DNA of 45,177 bases from Microlunatus endophyticus (GTDB taxonomy: Bacteria; Actinomycetota; Actinomycetes; Propionibacteriales; Propionibacteriaceae): the NCBI RefSeq assembly GCF_014646195.1, contig NZ_BMMZ01000020.1:1-45177 (forward strand), read 5' to 3'. This document shows positions 35,726 to 45,106 of this stretch, piece after piece (within the stretch, counting starts at the first letter, position 1; the number at the start of each line of letters is the position of its first letter). Under the pieces are notes generated by a model. The model did not search any database, was not told where the DNA came from, and saw nothing but the letters and a program-made list of their open reading frames with translations. The position numbers and the translations under genes were made by a program.

Positions 35726-36923
35726 CAAATCTTCCTGCCCACGAACTGACCGCGTCGATGACCCGGCTGACCTGCGCTTCGGACATTGCACTGAAAATTG
35801 GAAGTGAAACCGCCCGGCCGAACTCACGGGTCGCGACAGGGTAGTCCTCGGGTAGGTAACCGTACGTGTCGCGGTAGTAGGAGTGCAGATGCAATGGGAT
35901 GAAGTGGACGCTGCAGCCGATGCGCTCCCGCTGCAGGTGCGAGACGAGAGAATCCCGAGCCTGTTCGTTCTCGACCCGCAGAACGTACAGATGCCAGGCA
36001 CTGCTGACATCGCTCGGTACACGCGGCGTCTCGAGATGCTGGAATGCTGCAAACTCCTTGTCGTAGCGAGCGGCAATTAGTTCTCGCTTCTCTTTCATCT
36101 CGGAGGCGCGCTCCAACTGCACGAGTCCGAGTGCAGCGGCCATGTCGGTGAGGTTGTACTTGTAGCCGGGGGCCGCAATGTCGTAGCGCCAGGTCCCGCC
36201 TGCTGAATATCTCGACCAGGCGACACGCGAGAGGCCGTGCAAGCTCATACTGCGCGCCCTTTCAGCCACTTCGGCATCCGGTGTGACCAACATGCCCCCC
36301 TCGGCTGTCGTGATCGTCTTCGTCGCGTAGAACGAATAGCAGACAGCACCGGTCACGTCTTCGGGCATCGTGCCAACCAGTTGCCCGCGTCTCGAAGCCG
36401 GAAACGCGTGAGCCGCGTCCTCGACAACCGCAAGATCATATTGGCGGGCAAGGTTCCAGACACGTTCCATATCGACAGGTACGCCGCTGATATGGACCGG
36501 CATGATCACGCGTGATGTGCCCGAACCGCGGAGCCGGTCGTTTTCGAGTCGATCAGCCAGCAGGCCCAGGTCGATGTTCAAGGTATCGGGCTCGATATCT
36601 ACGAAGACCGGAGTGGCACCGAGGTACCGGACCACCTCTGCGGTGGCAGCGAATGTGTACGGAGACAAATAGACGAGGTCGCCGGCGCGAACACCCACGG
36701 CTTCCAGCGCAAGGTGCATCGCCGCCGTACAGGAGTTGACGGCAACGGCATGACGGCCGTTGACCGCTTGGGCGAAGCGTTCTTCGAACAGACGTGCTTT
36801 CGGACCGGTGGTTAGCCAGTTGGAACGCAGCGTCTGGACAACCTCCGCGATCTCGCGTTCCCCGATGTCGGGGAGTGCGAACGGTACCGCATCCGCGACA
36901 TCAACTAAAGAATCATCAGACAT
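35718..36923 (-). CDS. DegT/DnrJ/EryC1/StrS family sugar aminotransferase
   Basis: A 401-residue PLP enzyme of the DegT family, which aminates keto-sugar nucleotides. The PLP lysine is K202 in SFYATKTITTAEGGM; VVEDAAHAF supplies the Asp. It lies next to dehydratase genes that can give a UDP-4-keto-6-deoxy sugar, so a 4-amino-4,6-dideoxyhexose (PglE-like product) is the most economical prediction. No acetyltransferase for the new amino group is visible in the window. The ATG overlaps the sulfotransferase stop by 8 bases. Confidence 0.88.
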   Translation of the reverse strand: MSDDSLVDVADAVPFALPDIGEREIAEVVQTLRSNWLTTGPKARLFEERFAQAVNGRHAVAVNSCTAAMHLALEAVGVRAGDLVYLSPYTFAATAEVVRYLGATPVFVDIEPDTLNIDLGLLADRLENDRLRGSGTSRVIMPVHISGVPVDMERVWNLARQYDLAVVEDAAHAFPASRRGQLVGTMPEDVTGAVCYSFYATKTITTAEGGMLVTPDAEVAERARSMSLHGLSRVAWSRYSAGGTWRYDIAAPGYKYNLTDMAAALGLVQLERASEMKEKRELIAARYDKEFAAFQHLETPRVPSDVSSAWHLYVLRVENEQARDSLVSHLQRERIGCSVHFIPLHLHSYYRDTYGYLPEDYPVATREFGRAVSLPIFSAMSEAQVSRVIDAVSSWAGRFDG

Positions 36924-37788
36924 CGTTTACCTCGTGACCGACGGCGGACGGATAGCCTAGGCGGCAGAGCACCGGACGTATTTCCCGGTCCAGTTCGGTC
37001 AGTTCTTCGGATGTCAGCGATGTCGCTCCTCGGCCAACGCGACCTGGGTCGAACCTCGACGCTGTCCGAAGTAAGTTTTTGTCGGTATATGGCAACCCAA
37101 GATCATCAAGCAAAGCCGCTAGGGTTCCTGGCGGATCAGCGACGATGTCCTCATACCGCACGTCGAAGTAGGGAACGCCGATCTGCGGAAGCTGCGATGC
37201 CGCGTATTCGACCGAGGTACGCCACTGCCTGGCCGACACGGTGAGCAGGCTCTCCCGGCGAACGTCCTGGTCGATTCCCGGATAGCGAGGACCCCAAGTT
37301 CCGACGCGCGACTTTCGGGCGATGCGGTGTAGTTGGGCAGCGGTGTATTTACGGCCGTACGATGGGACCAGTCGCAGAGGAAAATGACGCATCTTGGCCA
37401 TCACGTAGCGGCCGCCGGCGGGCGCGAGCCACTGGCGTCGAATCGATTCCGAGACGTCGACCCCATCTCTGACGAGGTGGACGAACACCGCGTCGGGAAG
37501 TACAGCATGGACGAACGGCAGGCGCAGAGCGTTGCCGACCGTCTTCTCGATCACTTTGAGTGAGCCGTCCGTCGCGTACCGCTCGATGTAGTCGCGGACG
37601 AACGACCTGATCCTCGGTGTCACCGTTGCCGGGTCCAGGATGTCGCTCTCGGCGCGCTCATTGCGGTATCGCCAGACAAAGCCGATGTCGTAGGGGACCC
37701 GTCCGCAGCCGGCTGCTTCGGCGAGAGCATCGCGAACGATCTTGGTTCCTGATCGTGCGGCTCCGATCAGCACAATGGGTTGAGTCAC
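36916..37788 (-). CDS. Sulfotransferase
   Basis: A 290-residue P-loop sulfotransferase: 5'-PSB loop LIGAARSGTKIVRD (residues 7-20), 3'-PB motif FVHLVRDGVDVSES. Unlike the other two sulfotransferases here, it has no CxC-x6-C segment, so it is a separate subfamily. GTG 37788 overlaps the stop of the initiating transferase gene (GTGA). Being embedded in the main operon, it is the one most likely to act on the cytoplasmic lipid-linked repeat unit. Confidence 0.83.
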   Translation of the reverse strand: MTQPIVLIGAARSGTKIVRDALAEAAGCGRVPYDIGFVWRYRNERAESDILDPATVTPRIRSFVRDYIERYATDGSLKVIEKTVGNALRLPFVHAVLPDAVFVHLVRDGVDVSESIRRQWLAPAGGRYVMAKMRHFPLRLVPSYGRKYTAAQLHRIARKSRVGTWGPRYPGIDQDVRRESLLTVSARQWRTSVEYAASQLPQIGVPYFDVRYEDIVADPPGTLAALLDDLGLPYTDKNLLRTASRFDPGRVGRGATSLTSEELTELDREIRPVLCRLGYPSAVGHEVNDV

Positions 37789-38471
37789 GATGTCTGGCTC
37801 CCGATTCCACCGAGGATTGCTCGGGCCTCACGGCCTTCGAGTTCAGCCGCCGACTCGAACAAGCCGTCCGCGCTGAACATCCGCAGTAGCGTCCTGACGA
37901 TTAGCTGGATTTCGTAACCCAAAGACCTGGACCGGATGTACACCAACTCGTGCGCGAGCTTGATCGGCAGAATCTCACGTGCGTAGACCTCGCGTGCCTG
38001 CGCCGGGTCCCTCGGAAGCTGGCGGTCCTGTGCGATGAAATGGAGGCTTCCAGGTCCAGTGATCCCGGGCGGCACAGTCAGAGTCTCATCCATCCACGGC
38101 AGGTAGTACTCGCGCACAATGTCAACGGCTTCCGGTCGGGGACCGACCAAGGCCATCTCGCCCCTCACGACGTTGAGGAGTTGCGGCAGCTCGTCGACCT
38201 TGAGCTGCCGCAGCCAACGGCCGAACGGAAATACCCGAGGGTCATCGGCGGCTGTGATCGAACCAGCTTGGTCGGCGCCGTGCCGCATCGTGCGCAGCTT
38301 GTACATGGTGAAGGGCACCCTCGCTACACCGGCACGGGTCGCTCGGTAGAACACCGCTCCCCCGTCGGACAGTTTGATCCCGGCGGCGGCACCAGCGAGT
38401 ACCGGGGAGGTGATCAACAGACCTGCACCAGCCAAAATCCGTTGCCATCCTGAAGTATGGTTCTGCGTCAT
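37785..38471 (-). CDS. Initiating sugar-1-phosphate transferase, PglC-like
   Basis: A 228-residue monotopic phosphoglycosyltransferase. One N-terminal hydrophobic helix (ILAGAGLLITSPVLAGAAA) is followed by FTMYKLRTM, KVDELPQLLNVVRGEM and ALVGPRPE. The catalytic pair D93-E94 falls in VDE. It transfers the first sugar phosphate to undecaprenyl phosphate at the cytoplasmic face. Small size and lack of the long N-terminal domain of WcaJ/WbaP resemble PglC, which prefers UDP-bacillosamine-type amino sugars; the first sugar here may therefore be a 4-amino-6-deoxyhexose (inference). The ATG overlaps the GT4 stop. Confidence 0.9.
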   Translation of the reverse strand: MTQNHTSGWQRILAGAGLLITSPVLAGAAAGIKLSDGGAVFYRATRAGVARVPFTMYKLRTMRHGADQAGSITAADDPRVFPFGRWLRQLKVDELPQLLNVVRGEMALVGPRPEAVDIVREYYLPWMDETLTVPPGITGPGSLHFIAQDRQLPRDPAQAREVYAREILPIKLAHELVYIRSRSLGYEIQLIVRTLLRMFSADGLFESAAELEGREARAILGGIGSQTS

Positions 38472-39700
38472 CGGATGTTCTCCACGAGCAGGTCCTCGAA
38501 CAGGTTGCCCCAGCGTCGCAGTTGATGCGACTGATCGAATTCATCAAGATACATCTGTCGAGCATTGTCCCGCATCTGAACTAAAATCTGGTCCGACTCC
38601 GCGATCTCGATCATTGCTCGGGCGATTGCATCGGGGCGCAACGGATCGGCTGTCCATCCCGCTTTGCGGTGGAGCAGGGTGTCGATGAGTTCGCTGTCCG
38701 ATTCGACCACAGCCAAGACCGGCAGGCCATTACGGAGATAGGACATAATCTTGCTCGGGTAGGCACAACGAATGACCCCGGGATGAAGGGACAGGACACC
38801 GACGTCGAAGCGCTCCCGCATCATGCCCGCAAGACGACGCGGCTCGACATAACCGTGAATCCCCACACTCCACAGGCGGTTCTCTGTGACGAACCGCTGC
38901 AGCCACGGCCGCATGGCACCGTCGCCGATGAAGTCGAAGGCGAACCGATCATCGCCTCGAAGCTCAAGGATCGCCCGAGCGAGCGTCTCGAGGTTCTGAA
39001 AACGGCCCAAGTTGCCCGCGTATACGAAGCGAATTGTGCCGTCGACCCGTTTCGGTTCCGGCAGCAGTTGAGATCCCAGTTGCCACGGATCGAAATTGTT
39101 GATCACCATGATGGCGTCGCGACGTCCGCGCTCTTCGACGACCTTGGCCATGTCGTCGGACAGCACGACGACACGGTCCGCCAGCCGAACTGTCCAGGTG
39201 TCCACCAGGTTTGCCACGCGATCGGCAATGCTGGCCTTGCCTGTCGTGGCCACGGACACCTCGGGATGGATGTCCTGTAGGTGGTAGACGAATCGTGCTC
39301 GTTTGATCTTGGCAAGGAGCGACGCCGTCGAAGCGATCAGGACTGGGGGATTGGTCGCAGCCATGATGACGTCCAGCCGTTTCATCCGTAGCAATGCAGC
39401 CACGACGTGAAGGATGAAAATGATCATGTTGACGATCTTGAGGGCAGTCGTCGAACGGTCGGGGAGTACTGACCAGCGTCGTACCCGGACATTCGGTGCA
39501 AGTTGTTCAGATCCAGCGGCGCGGCCAACTACGTGTCGACTGTACGAAGGCTGACAAGTGAGAACTGTGACGGCCATACCTCGATCGCCCAGTGCCAAGG
39601 CTATCTCCTTGAGGATAGCTGCATACGGCGGCGTATCGGGATGAAAATAGCGGTGCACGAGGACGATATGCGACCGACTGCCCCGCTCAGCGCTGTTCAA
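38468..39700 (-). CDS. GT4 glycosyltransferase, WbuB-like
   Basis: A 410-residue GT-B enzyme. Typical pieces are SHIVLVHRYFHPDTPPYAA at the N-terminus, IHPEVSVATTG, FVYAGNLGRFQNLETLARA, and VGVLSLHPGVIRCAYPSKIMSYLRNGLPVLA. The last pattern (PSKxxxYL) and N-terminal FxPDTPPY match the WbuB/WbjE group, linked to FucNAc transfer in several O-antigens, which fits the capE/F/G genes around it. TTG 39700 was chosen because GGAG precedes it and family members begin near there; upstream codons overlap capE. Donor UDP-L-FucNAc is an inference. Confidence 0.82.
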   Translation of the reverse strand: MNSAERGSRSHIVLVHRYFHPDTPPYAAILKEIALALGDRGMAVTVLTCQPSYSRHVVGRAAGSEQLAPNVRVRRWSVLPDRSTTALKIVNMIIFILHVVAALLRMKRLDVIMAATNPPVLIASTASLLAKIKRARFVYHLQDIHPEVSVATTGKASIADRVANLVDTWTVRLADRVVVLSDDMAKVVEERGRRDAIMVINNFDPWQLGSQLLPEPKRVDGTIRFVYAGNLGRFQNLETLARAILELRGDDRFAFDFIGDGAMRPWLQRFVTENRLWSVGIHGYVEPRRLAGMMRERFDVGVLSLHPGVIRCAYPSKIMSYLRNGLPVLAVVESDSELIDTLLHRKAGWTADPLRPDAIARAMIEIAESDQILVQMRDNARQMYLDEFDQSHQLRRWGNLFEDLLVENIR

Positions 39701-40736
39701 ACCGCTCCGATGCTCGTACCAGCGTCCGGAACTCTGGGAGGTTGGCAAGGACCGACTTGACCTCTGCTACTCCGAGTCGCTCGGTGTTGTGGGAGTGGTA
39801 GTCGTCGGCCGCACCGGCGAAGATATCACCTTCATCAAAATACTGTTCGTAGTTGAGATCGCGCGCGTCGACCGCAACTCGGAAGAACTGCCCTCGGTCC
39901 TGGGCTCGGCTCAGCTCCTCACGTGTTGCAAGCGTCTCGTACAGCTTCTCGCCATGACGGGTGCCGACGATATCGATCTCAGGTTCCGTGTCGAGGAGTT
40001 CGGCCACTGCTGTCGCGAGTGCCCCCACTGTGCAGGCAGGCGCCTTCCGGATGAACAGATCACCAGGATGAGCGGACCGGAAAGCGTATTCTACCAATTC
40101 GACAGCATCATCCAACGACATCAGGAAACGGGTCATTTCAGGGTCGGTTACGGTCATTGGCCGCCCATTGCGCAGCTGACTGATAAACAGCGGAATCACA
40201 GAACCCCGGGAGCACATGACATTGCCATAACGGACGGTGCTGACGCGGGTGGTCGATTCCGGGTTGTTGCGGCCGAATGCCTGCGCGGTCTTCTCCATGA
40301 GCGCCTTGGTCATACCCATGGCATTGATCGGATAGGCAGCCTTGTCCGTCCCCAAACATACGACGGAATGCACACCATTGCGTGCAGCCGACTCAATGAC
40401 GTTATGGCTGCCCATGACATTGGTCAGCACGGCTTCCATCGGAAAGAACTCACACGACGGAACCTGTTTCAACGCCGCAGCGTGGAAGACCAGATCGACG
40501 CCGGGCATGGCGCGGTCGACACTCTCCCGATTGCGTACATCTCCGAGATAGAACCGCAAACGATCGCTCCCGATCTCGGTTCGCATTTCGTGCTGTTTCA
40601 GCTCGTCCCGGCTGAGGACTCGGACTTGTGCCGCCCCATTAGCCAAGAGACGACGGACCATCGTGGAACCAAAGGATCCTGTCCCGCCGGTGACCAGAAC
40701 AACTGCACCATCCGAACTCGGATATGTCGTCGTCAA
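39687..40736 (-). CDS. capE: UDP-GlcNAc 4,6-dehydratase/5-epimerase, CapE
   Basis: A 349-residue short-chain dehydrogenase making UDP-4-keto-6-deoxy-L-talHexNAc-type product, the first step to UDP-L-FucNAc. NAD-binding loop VTGGTGSFGS (about 15-24). The segment LGTDKAAYPINAMGMTKALMEK shows the CapE/FlaA1 form, with Met (M140) in place of Tyr in the Y-x3-K pair (K144). TTG 40736 overlaps the CapD stop as TTGA. Next to capF and capG of the same pathway, which makes the call strong. Confidence 0.9.
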   Translation of the reverse strand: MTTTYPSSDGAVVLVTGGTGSFGSTMVRRLLANGAAQVRVLSRDELKQHEMRTEIGSDRLRFYLGDVRNRESVDRAMPGVDLVFHAAALKQVPSCEFFPMEAVLTNVMGSHNVIESAARNGVHSVVCLGTDKAAYPINAMGMTKALMEKTAQAFGRNNPESTTRVSTVRYGNVMCSRGSVIPLFISQLRNGRPMTVTDPEMTRFLMSLDDAVELVEYAFRSAHPGDLFIRKAPACTVGALATAVAELLDTEPEIDIVGTRHGEKLYETLATREELSRAQDRGQFFRVAVDARDLNYEQYFDEGDIFAGAADDYHSHNTERLGVAEVKSVLANLPEFRTLVRASERFEQR

Positions 40737-42691
40737 AGTCGTGACTCCCTGCTGCGGCGAATGCCGGCTGCGATTTCGGCAGCCCGTACTTCGGATCGAT
40801 CATCACTGGCTAACAGAGGGCTCAACGACGCGCAGGAGACGGCGTGTGTCCGCATCCAGTCCAACGCATCGAGGGGATCCAGAAGGTCGGCTCTCCGCAC
40901 GTCCAGTGGATTGATAGCCGGCACGCTAACTCGCCTTACGAGCGGGTGGGATGTGGGCCGGATCTGCTCCCCCGAGGTAAAGAGATCCTCCGAGCGCTTC
41001 TCACCAGGCCGCAGCCCCGTGAAGACAATCTCGATGTTTGATCTACCGGAAAGGTCGATCAGGGCCTGCGCGACATCGAGGATCTTTACCGGTTGTCCCA
41101 TGTCCAACACCAGCACATCTCCATCGCTGCCGATCGCTGACGCTTGAAGGACCAACTGACTTGCTTCTGGGATAAGCATGAAGTAGCGCTGCACGTCAGG
41201 ATCGGTGACGGTTACTGGGCCGTCCCGCTGGACCTGTTTGGTGAACGCTTCAATCACCGAGCCGCGGGAACCGAGAACGTTTCCGAATCTGACGCTGACG
41301 AACCTGCTTCCACCCTGCTGATCGGCGTAATGAGACGTAAGCCTCTCAGCAAGCCGCTTGCTGTAGCCGAGAACAGAAGTGGGATCCGCCGCTTTGTCAG
41401 TAGAGACATTCACAAACACCTCGACATCGCATTCGGCCGAGACTTCGAGCACGTTTAGCGTACCCAAGACATTTGTTTTCCACGCCTCCAACGGGAATTG
41501 CTCCAGCAACGGCAGATGCTTGAGCGCGGCCGCATGATAAACGATCTCCGGGCACTGAGCCTTGAAGATCGCCCGAAGGGCCCCTAGGTCACGGATGCTA
41601 GCCAGCGCAAGAGTGTCGTCATCCAGCAGCGCACGTCCAGTTAAGCTCAGCTGGGTTGCATGAAGAGCCGATTCGTCTCGATCAAGTAGGATGAGCTTTC
41701 GCGGGCCAAATCGGGAGATCTGGCGGGCCAGCTCGGACCCGATGGATCCGCCTGCACCGGTAACGAGCACCGTCTTGCCTGCAATGGCAGCCGCGATCGA
41801 TCCTTCATCCAGTCGGACCCGCCGTCTGCCCAGCAGATCCTCCAGATCTAGCTCACGTAGGTCCCCACTCTTCGGGGCGCCGATGAGCTGATCGGTTGGC
41901 GGGAGCGTCAATACGTCGAGGTGAGCGTCCCGCGCGCGGCTGCGTAGATCCCTGATCAGGTGAGCGTCGGCGGAGGGCAGCGCGACGACAAGAGCTGACG
42001 CACCGGTGGCCGCAGCGACCTCCCCGATCATCTTCCGACTGCCTCGGACTCGGAGCCCATCGATCTTCAGGCGTCGTTTGTGGGGATCATCGTCCAGCAG
42101 GGCCACTGGAGCGAAGGACGTGTCGGCATCATTCTGGAGCGCTCTCACCAGCTGACGCCCCGAGAGCCCCGCCCCGAAGACAATCACTTTGCGGAGATGC
42201 ACGAGCGCAGGCCGTCGATCATGGCGGTATGAACGCACTACGAACCGTGATGTGAACATACCGACCACGGCCAGGATAGGAACCAAAATTGCCATGCTGC
42301 GAGGCACACCCGTGAACCACGGCGTCAAAAGCATCGCAAGAGCCATGGGGATCGCCGACGCCGCAGCTGCTCGCGCAATGTCTGCAGTTTCCTCAAAGGA
42401 GCCACGGAGGTGTCCGATTCGGTAAGGACCGATGAGCAGTCCGCAAACCAAATAGACAGCAGCTGCAATCGTAGCAAATCGCGCAATTGGGCGACTGAGT
42501 ATCTCGTCCACGCGCAGGTCGTACCGGACCCAAGCTGACGCAAAGGCCGCCATGACAACTACCGTGGCGTCGGTCGACGCCCAAACGACTTGAACGATCA
42601 GCTCCCGGCGAGTCCAAGCATAAGGTTCGCGATTGTGCGAAGGCTCACGATGGTCTGCGCGGTCCCCGATCGGTACGCCCGGAGTCATCAT
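40733..42691 (-). CDS. Membrane UDP-sugar C6-dehydratase, CapD/PglF-like
   Basis: A 652-residue protein with four or five N-terminal transmembrane helices, a first Rossmann domain (KVIVFGAGLSGRQLVRAL) and a second, catalytic SDR domain (VLVTGAGGSIGSELAR; STDKAADPTSVLGYSK with Y-x3-K replaced normally as YSK). This CapD/WbpM/PglF type makes UDP-4-keto-6-deoxy-GlcNAc. With the DegT aminotransferase it could supply a 4-amino sugar. The ATG overlaps the BY-kinase stop by one base (TAATG). Confidence 0.9.
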   Translation of the reverse strand: MMTPGVPIGDRADHREPSHNREPYAWTRRELIVQVVWASTDATVVVMAAFASAWVRYDLRVDEILSRPIARFATIAAAVYLVCGLLIGPYRIGHLRGSFEETADIARAAAASAIPMALAMLLTPWFTGVPRSMAILVPILAVVGMFTSRFVVRSYRHDRRPALVHLRKVIVFGAGLSGRQLVRALQNDADTSFAPVALLDDDPHKRRLKIDGLRVRGSRKMIGEVAAATGASALVVALPSADAHLIRDLRSRARDAHLDVLTLPPTDQLIGAPKSGDLRELDLEDLLGRRRVRLDEGSIAAAIAGKTVLVTGAGGSIGSELARQISRFGPRKLILLDRDESALHATQLSLTGRALLDDDTLALASIRDLGALRAIFKAQCPEIVYHAAALKHLPLLEQFPLEAWKTNVLGTLNVLEVSAECDVEVFVNVSTDKAADPTSVLGYSKRLAERLTSHYADQQGGSRFVSVRFGNVLGSRGSVIEAFTKQVQRDGPVTVTDPDVQRYFMLIPEASQLVLQASAIGSDGDVLVLDMGQPVKILDVAQALIDLSGRSNIEIVFTGLRPGEKRSEDLFTSGEQIRPTSHPLVRRVSVPAINPLDVRRADLLDPLDALDWMRTHAVSCASLSPLLASDDRSEVRAAEIAAGIRRSRESRL

Positions 42692-44166
42692 TAACTGACC
42701 CGCGTCGACGATCGTTCTGGCAGCAAGCTGTCGGTCGAATCTTCGTCGACTGCGTCTGCGGACTTCCTATCCCAGCCAGATACGGGCGTTGCAGATTCAT
42801 TTTTGCGACGGGCTGCATATTCATATCGGTAGTCGTAGTAGGTATCTGAGTTGTCACTACGGGACGTTCGATTTAGTGCGACTCCAAGTAGTCGGGCTTC
42901 AACTGTCATGAGAGAGTCAAGAGCTGTCCGGAGTTGATCCTTAGTCACGAGCCCACTCCCGACCACCATGAGCGCTCCATCAACATGTGTGCTAAGCACG
43001 GCCGCGTCGGTGACGGGGAGAAGCGGCGCCGCATCAACGAGTACATAATCGAAATCTCTGTAAAGATCTTGCAAGACGTTTCGCATGACCGCGGAGGCAA
43101 GTAGCTCACTAGGATTCGGTGGAATTGAGCCGGCCCCCAGCAGCATGAGGTCCTGTTTGCCATACGGCTGGAGGACATCGACCGCATTGGCGCGGCCGAT
43201 TAAGATGTCCGTGAGACCAGCGGAACCGTCCAAGCCGAAGTAGTCGAGGAGTTTGGGCCGGCGAAGATCACCTTCGACCAGACAAACCCGTGAGCCTGAC
43301 TCGGCCAACATCAGTGCAAGATTGGCCGTAGTCGTCGTCTTGCCTTCGCCTGGGAGGGAGGAGGTTACAACAATTGACCGGACATTTTCTGCCGCACCGA
43401 CAAAAGCCAAGTTCGTCCGCAGTGAACGGAATGACTCGGCCCGAGAGGATCGCGTTGCAGCGCCCAGGATTAAAGCATGTTTGGACGCGTCGCCGTCGTA
43501 AGGGATCGAACCAAGGATGGCCGTGCCGTTTGCGAGCGTCTCAATGTCGTCCTTGGTGCGCACCTTCGTGTCCAAAGAATGTCGCAGCAAAGCAGTGGCC
43601 AAACCAAATAGCATACCGAGAACTGCAGCAAACGCAAGATTTCGCGCTGGCTTCGGGCTGATCGGGGCGAGGCTGAGGGTGGCTGGCTTGGTTACGGTGA
43701 CTTTCACTGGACTGTTGCCAGCCCCCGGAACCTGCTCCAATTGCGCCACGCTCCGTGGGAATTGCCTTCCGATTGCGTTGGCAATTGCTTGTGCCGTTCG
43801 GGCGTTCGAATCGTGAACTGTGACATCGATCAGAACTGTGTCCGCCGGAATGGAAGCGCTGACCCGAGTTCCTAGGTCATCAGCGGACGTGTCGAGCTTC
43901 AGACCCTGGACCACGGGTTTCAGTACGACTGGGGCTGCTACCAATTGAGCGTACGACTTGACTCGCTGTTGTAAGAAAGTGCTGCCCTGCGCAAGCTGAC
44001 TATTGTCGCTAGAATCGACGGTCGACACGAAGAACTGCACTTGCGACTGGTAGCTCCGGGGCAGAACGTAGGTAATCGCACCAACCAACGCCACCACGAC
44101 AACAACGGCCACTGGAAGGATCCTCCAGCGCTTGCGAAGGATCTTCACGAATGTCTGAAGGTCCAC
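42691..44166 (-). CDS. Polysaccharide co-polymerase/BY-type tyrosine kinase
   Basis: A 491-residue Wzz-Wzc fusion. The N-terminal Wzz domain has one helix after KILRKRW (VAVVVVVALVG), a periplasmic stretch and a second helix (AFAAVLGMLFGLATALL). The kinase has Walker A SSLPGEGKTT (about 269-278), Walker A' VCLVEGDLRRPK and Walker B YVLVDAAP. The C-terminus has the Tyr cluster TYYDYRYEY (about 442-450), the autophosphorylation site. It controls chain length and export. GTG 44166 was chosen because AAAGGG precedes it and the protein then starts VDLQTFVKIL, as family members do. Confidence 0.9.
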   Translation of the reverse strand: MDLQTFVKILRKRWRILPVAVVVVVALVGAITYVLPRSYQSQVQFFVSTVDSSDNSQLAQGSTFLQQRVKSYAQLVAAPVVLKPVVQGLKLDTSADDLGTRVSASIPADTVLIDVTVHDSNARTAQAIANAIGRQFPRSVAQLEQVPGAGNSPVKVTVTKPATLSLAPISPKPARNLAFAAVLGMLFGLATALLRHSLDTKVRTKDDIETLANGTAILGSIPYDGDASKHALILGAATRSSRAESFRSLRTNLAFVGAAENVRSIVVTSSLPGEGKTTTTANLALMLAESGSRVCLVEGDLRRPKLLDYFGLDGSAGLTDILIGRANAVDVLQPYGKQDLMLLGAGSIPPNPSELLASAVMRNVLQDLYRDFDYVLVDAAPLLPVTDAAVLSTHVDGALMVVGSGLVTKDQLRTALDSLMTVEARLLGVALNRTSRSDNSDTYYDYRYEYAARRKNESATPVSGWDRKSADAVDEDSTDSLLPERSSTRVS

Positions 44167-44918
44167 AGCGACCCTTTCCAAGCAATAAGCAGCCGAAGGC
44201 TGAGCGGGGGAGTGCCGCCACTGGCTCGCCTCTAAGTAGCGGGCGAGTAGGTGAACGACTACGTTATTCAGGCAGAAGAGTCGCCCAGAGGGTTCCGCGC
44301 GGCGCCGTTGTCTATGTGATCCGTGTAACTACTGGGACAGAAGAAACCTAGCAGATAATCCGATCAGCAACATAGCCCCCCGTCAGGGTGGAGTGTACGT
44401 GAACTGTTGAATTTATGACCTCTTGCGGCCAAGCATGCGGAGCGGCTGGCATCACAGCTCAGTTCCCTCGCTCGGCACAGCGTTCGACCAAGGTGCGAAG
44501 GCGGGGCGGTCGAGTTTTCCCCTCACGTGGTGCTGGCTGGCGTGGTGCCTACCGGCATGGCCGCCATTGACAGAGCGGGTGGTAACTCTGATGCGCGGGC
44601 ACCGCGATAGTCAACGAGTTGTGTAAAGGCCTGTCGGCTGGACAGGTGTACATCCGCCGCCCGGCAGAACCCGGCCCTACTTGGTGGACAGTTCGGCCTG
44701 TGCGGGACGTTACGCTCAGTCTCTGCGCTCATCACGCTGCGACCACAGCGATGGTCGATATGACCTGCGAGTCGACAATATCGCGATTCGACATGGTCTG
44801 CGACATCATCGTTGACGATTTGCCCGGACCATGTTCCTCGCGCAGAGTCCGGGCCGGTGATGTCCGCCGCCCGGTCGGCGCGTGTTCGGGGGACCATGGC
44901 CGGCCGGGCGGGGACTGT

Positions 44919-44980
44919 GCGAGGCACGGGAACTGTGAAGGGGGAACCTTCTGTTTGCCTCGCCGGGCTCCCTAGGCCCG
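44919..44980. other. Nested and tandem hairpins in the EPS leader
   Basis: GCGAGGCA at 44919-44926 pairs perfectly with TGCCTCGC at 44956-44963. Inside it GAAGG/CCTTC (44937-44941, 44947-44951) forms a smaller hairpin with loop GGGAA. Directly after comes CGGGC/GCCCG (44964-44968, 44976-44980). Structure is symmetrical for either strand. Could be an operator, a structured RNA leader or a riboswitch-like element; it matches no class I recognise. Confidence 0.5.
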
Positions 44981-45088
44981 ATTGCCACGATAACTGCGGT
45001 CTGCTGCCGCCGTGGAAGAAATCCTTGAGTCTGTAACCTTTTGGCAGCTTCTTGCCTGATGCAAGGTTTAACCCGCACGGCAGCCTGG

Positions 45089-45106
45089 CAGAACCCGCTG
45101 GTTCTG
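45089..45106. other. Perfect 7-bp hairpin
   Basis: CAGAACC (45089-45095) pairs with GGTTCTG (45100-45106) around the loop CGCT. A CTTGC/GCAAG hairpin lies about 25 bases to the left (45051-45065). No T-tract follows in either direction; an operator or part of the same leader structure is possible. Confidence 0.4.

Noticed and set aside
39787..41147. 452-codon plus-strand frame antisense to capE and the CapD-like gene
   Set aside because: Shadow frame; both underlying genes are strongly supported on the minus strand.
44937..44951. c-di-AMP (ydaO) riboswitch
   Set aside because: Only GGGGGAACC resembles it; the GGGGUGAAUC element and the other helices are missing.
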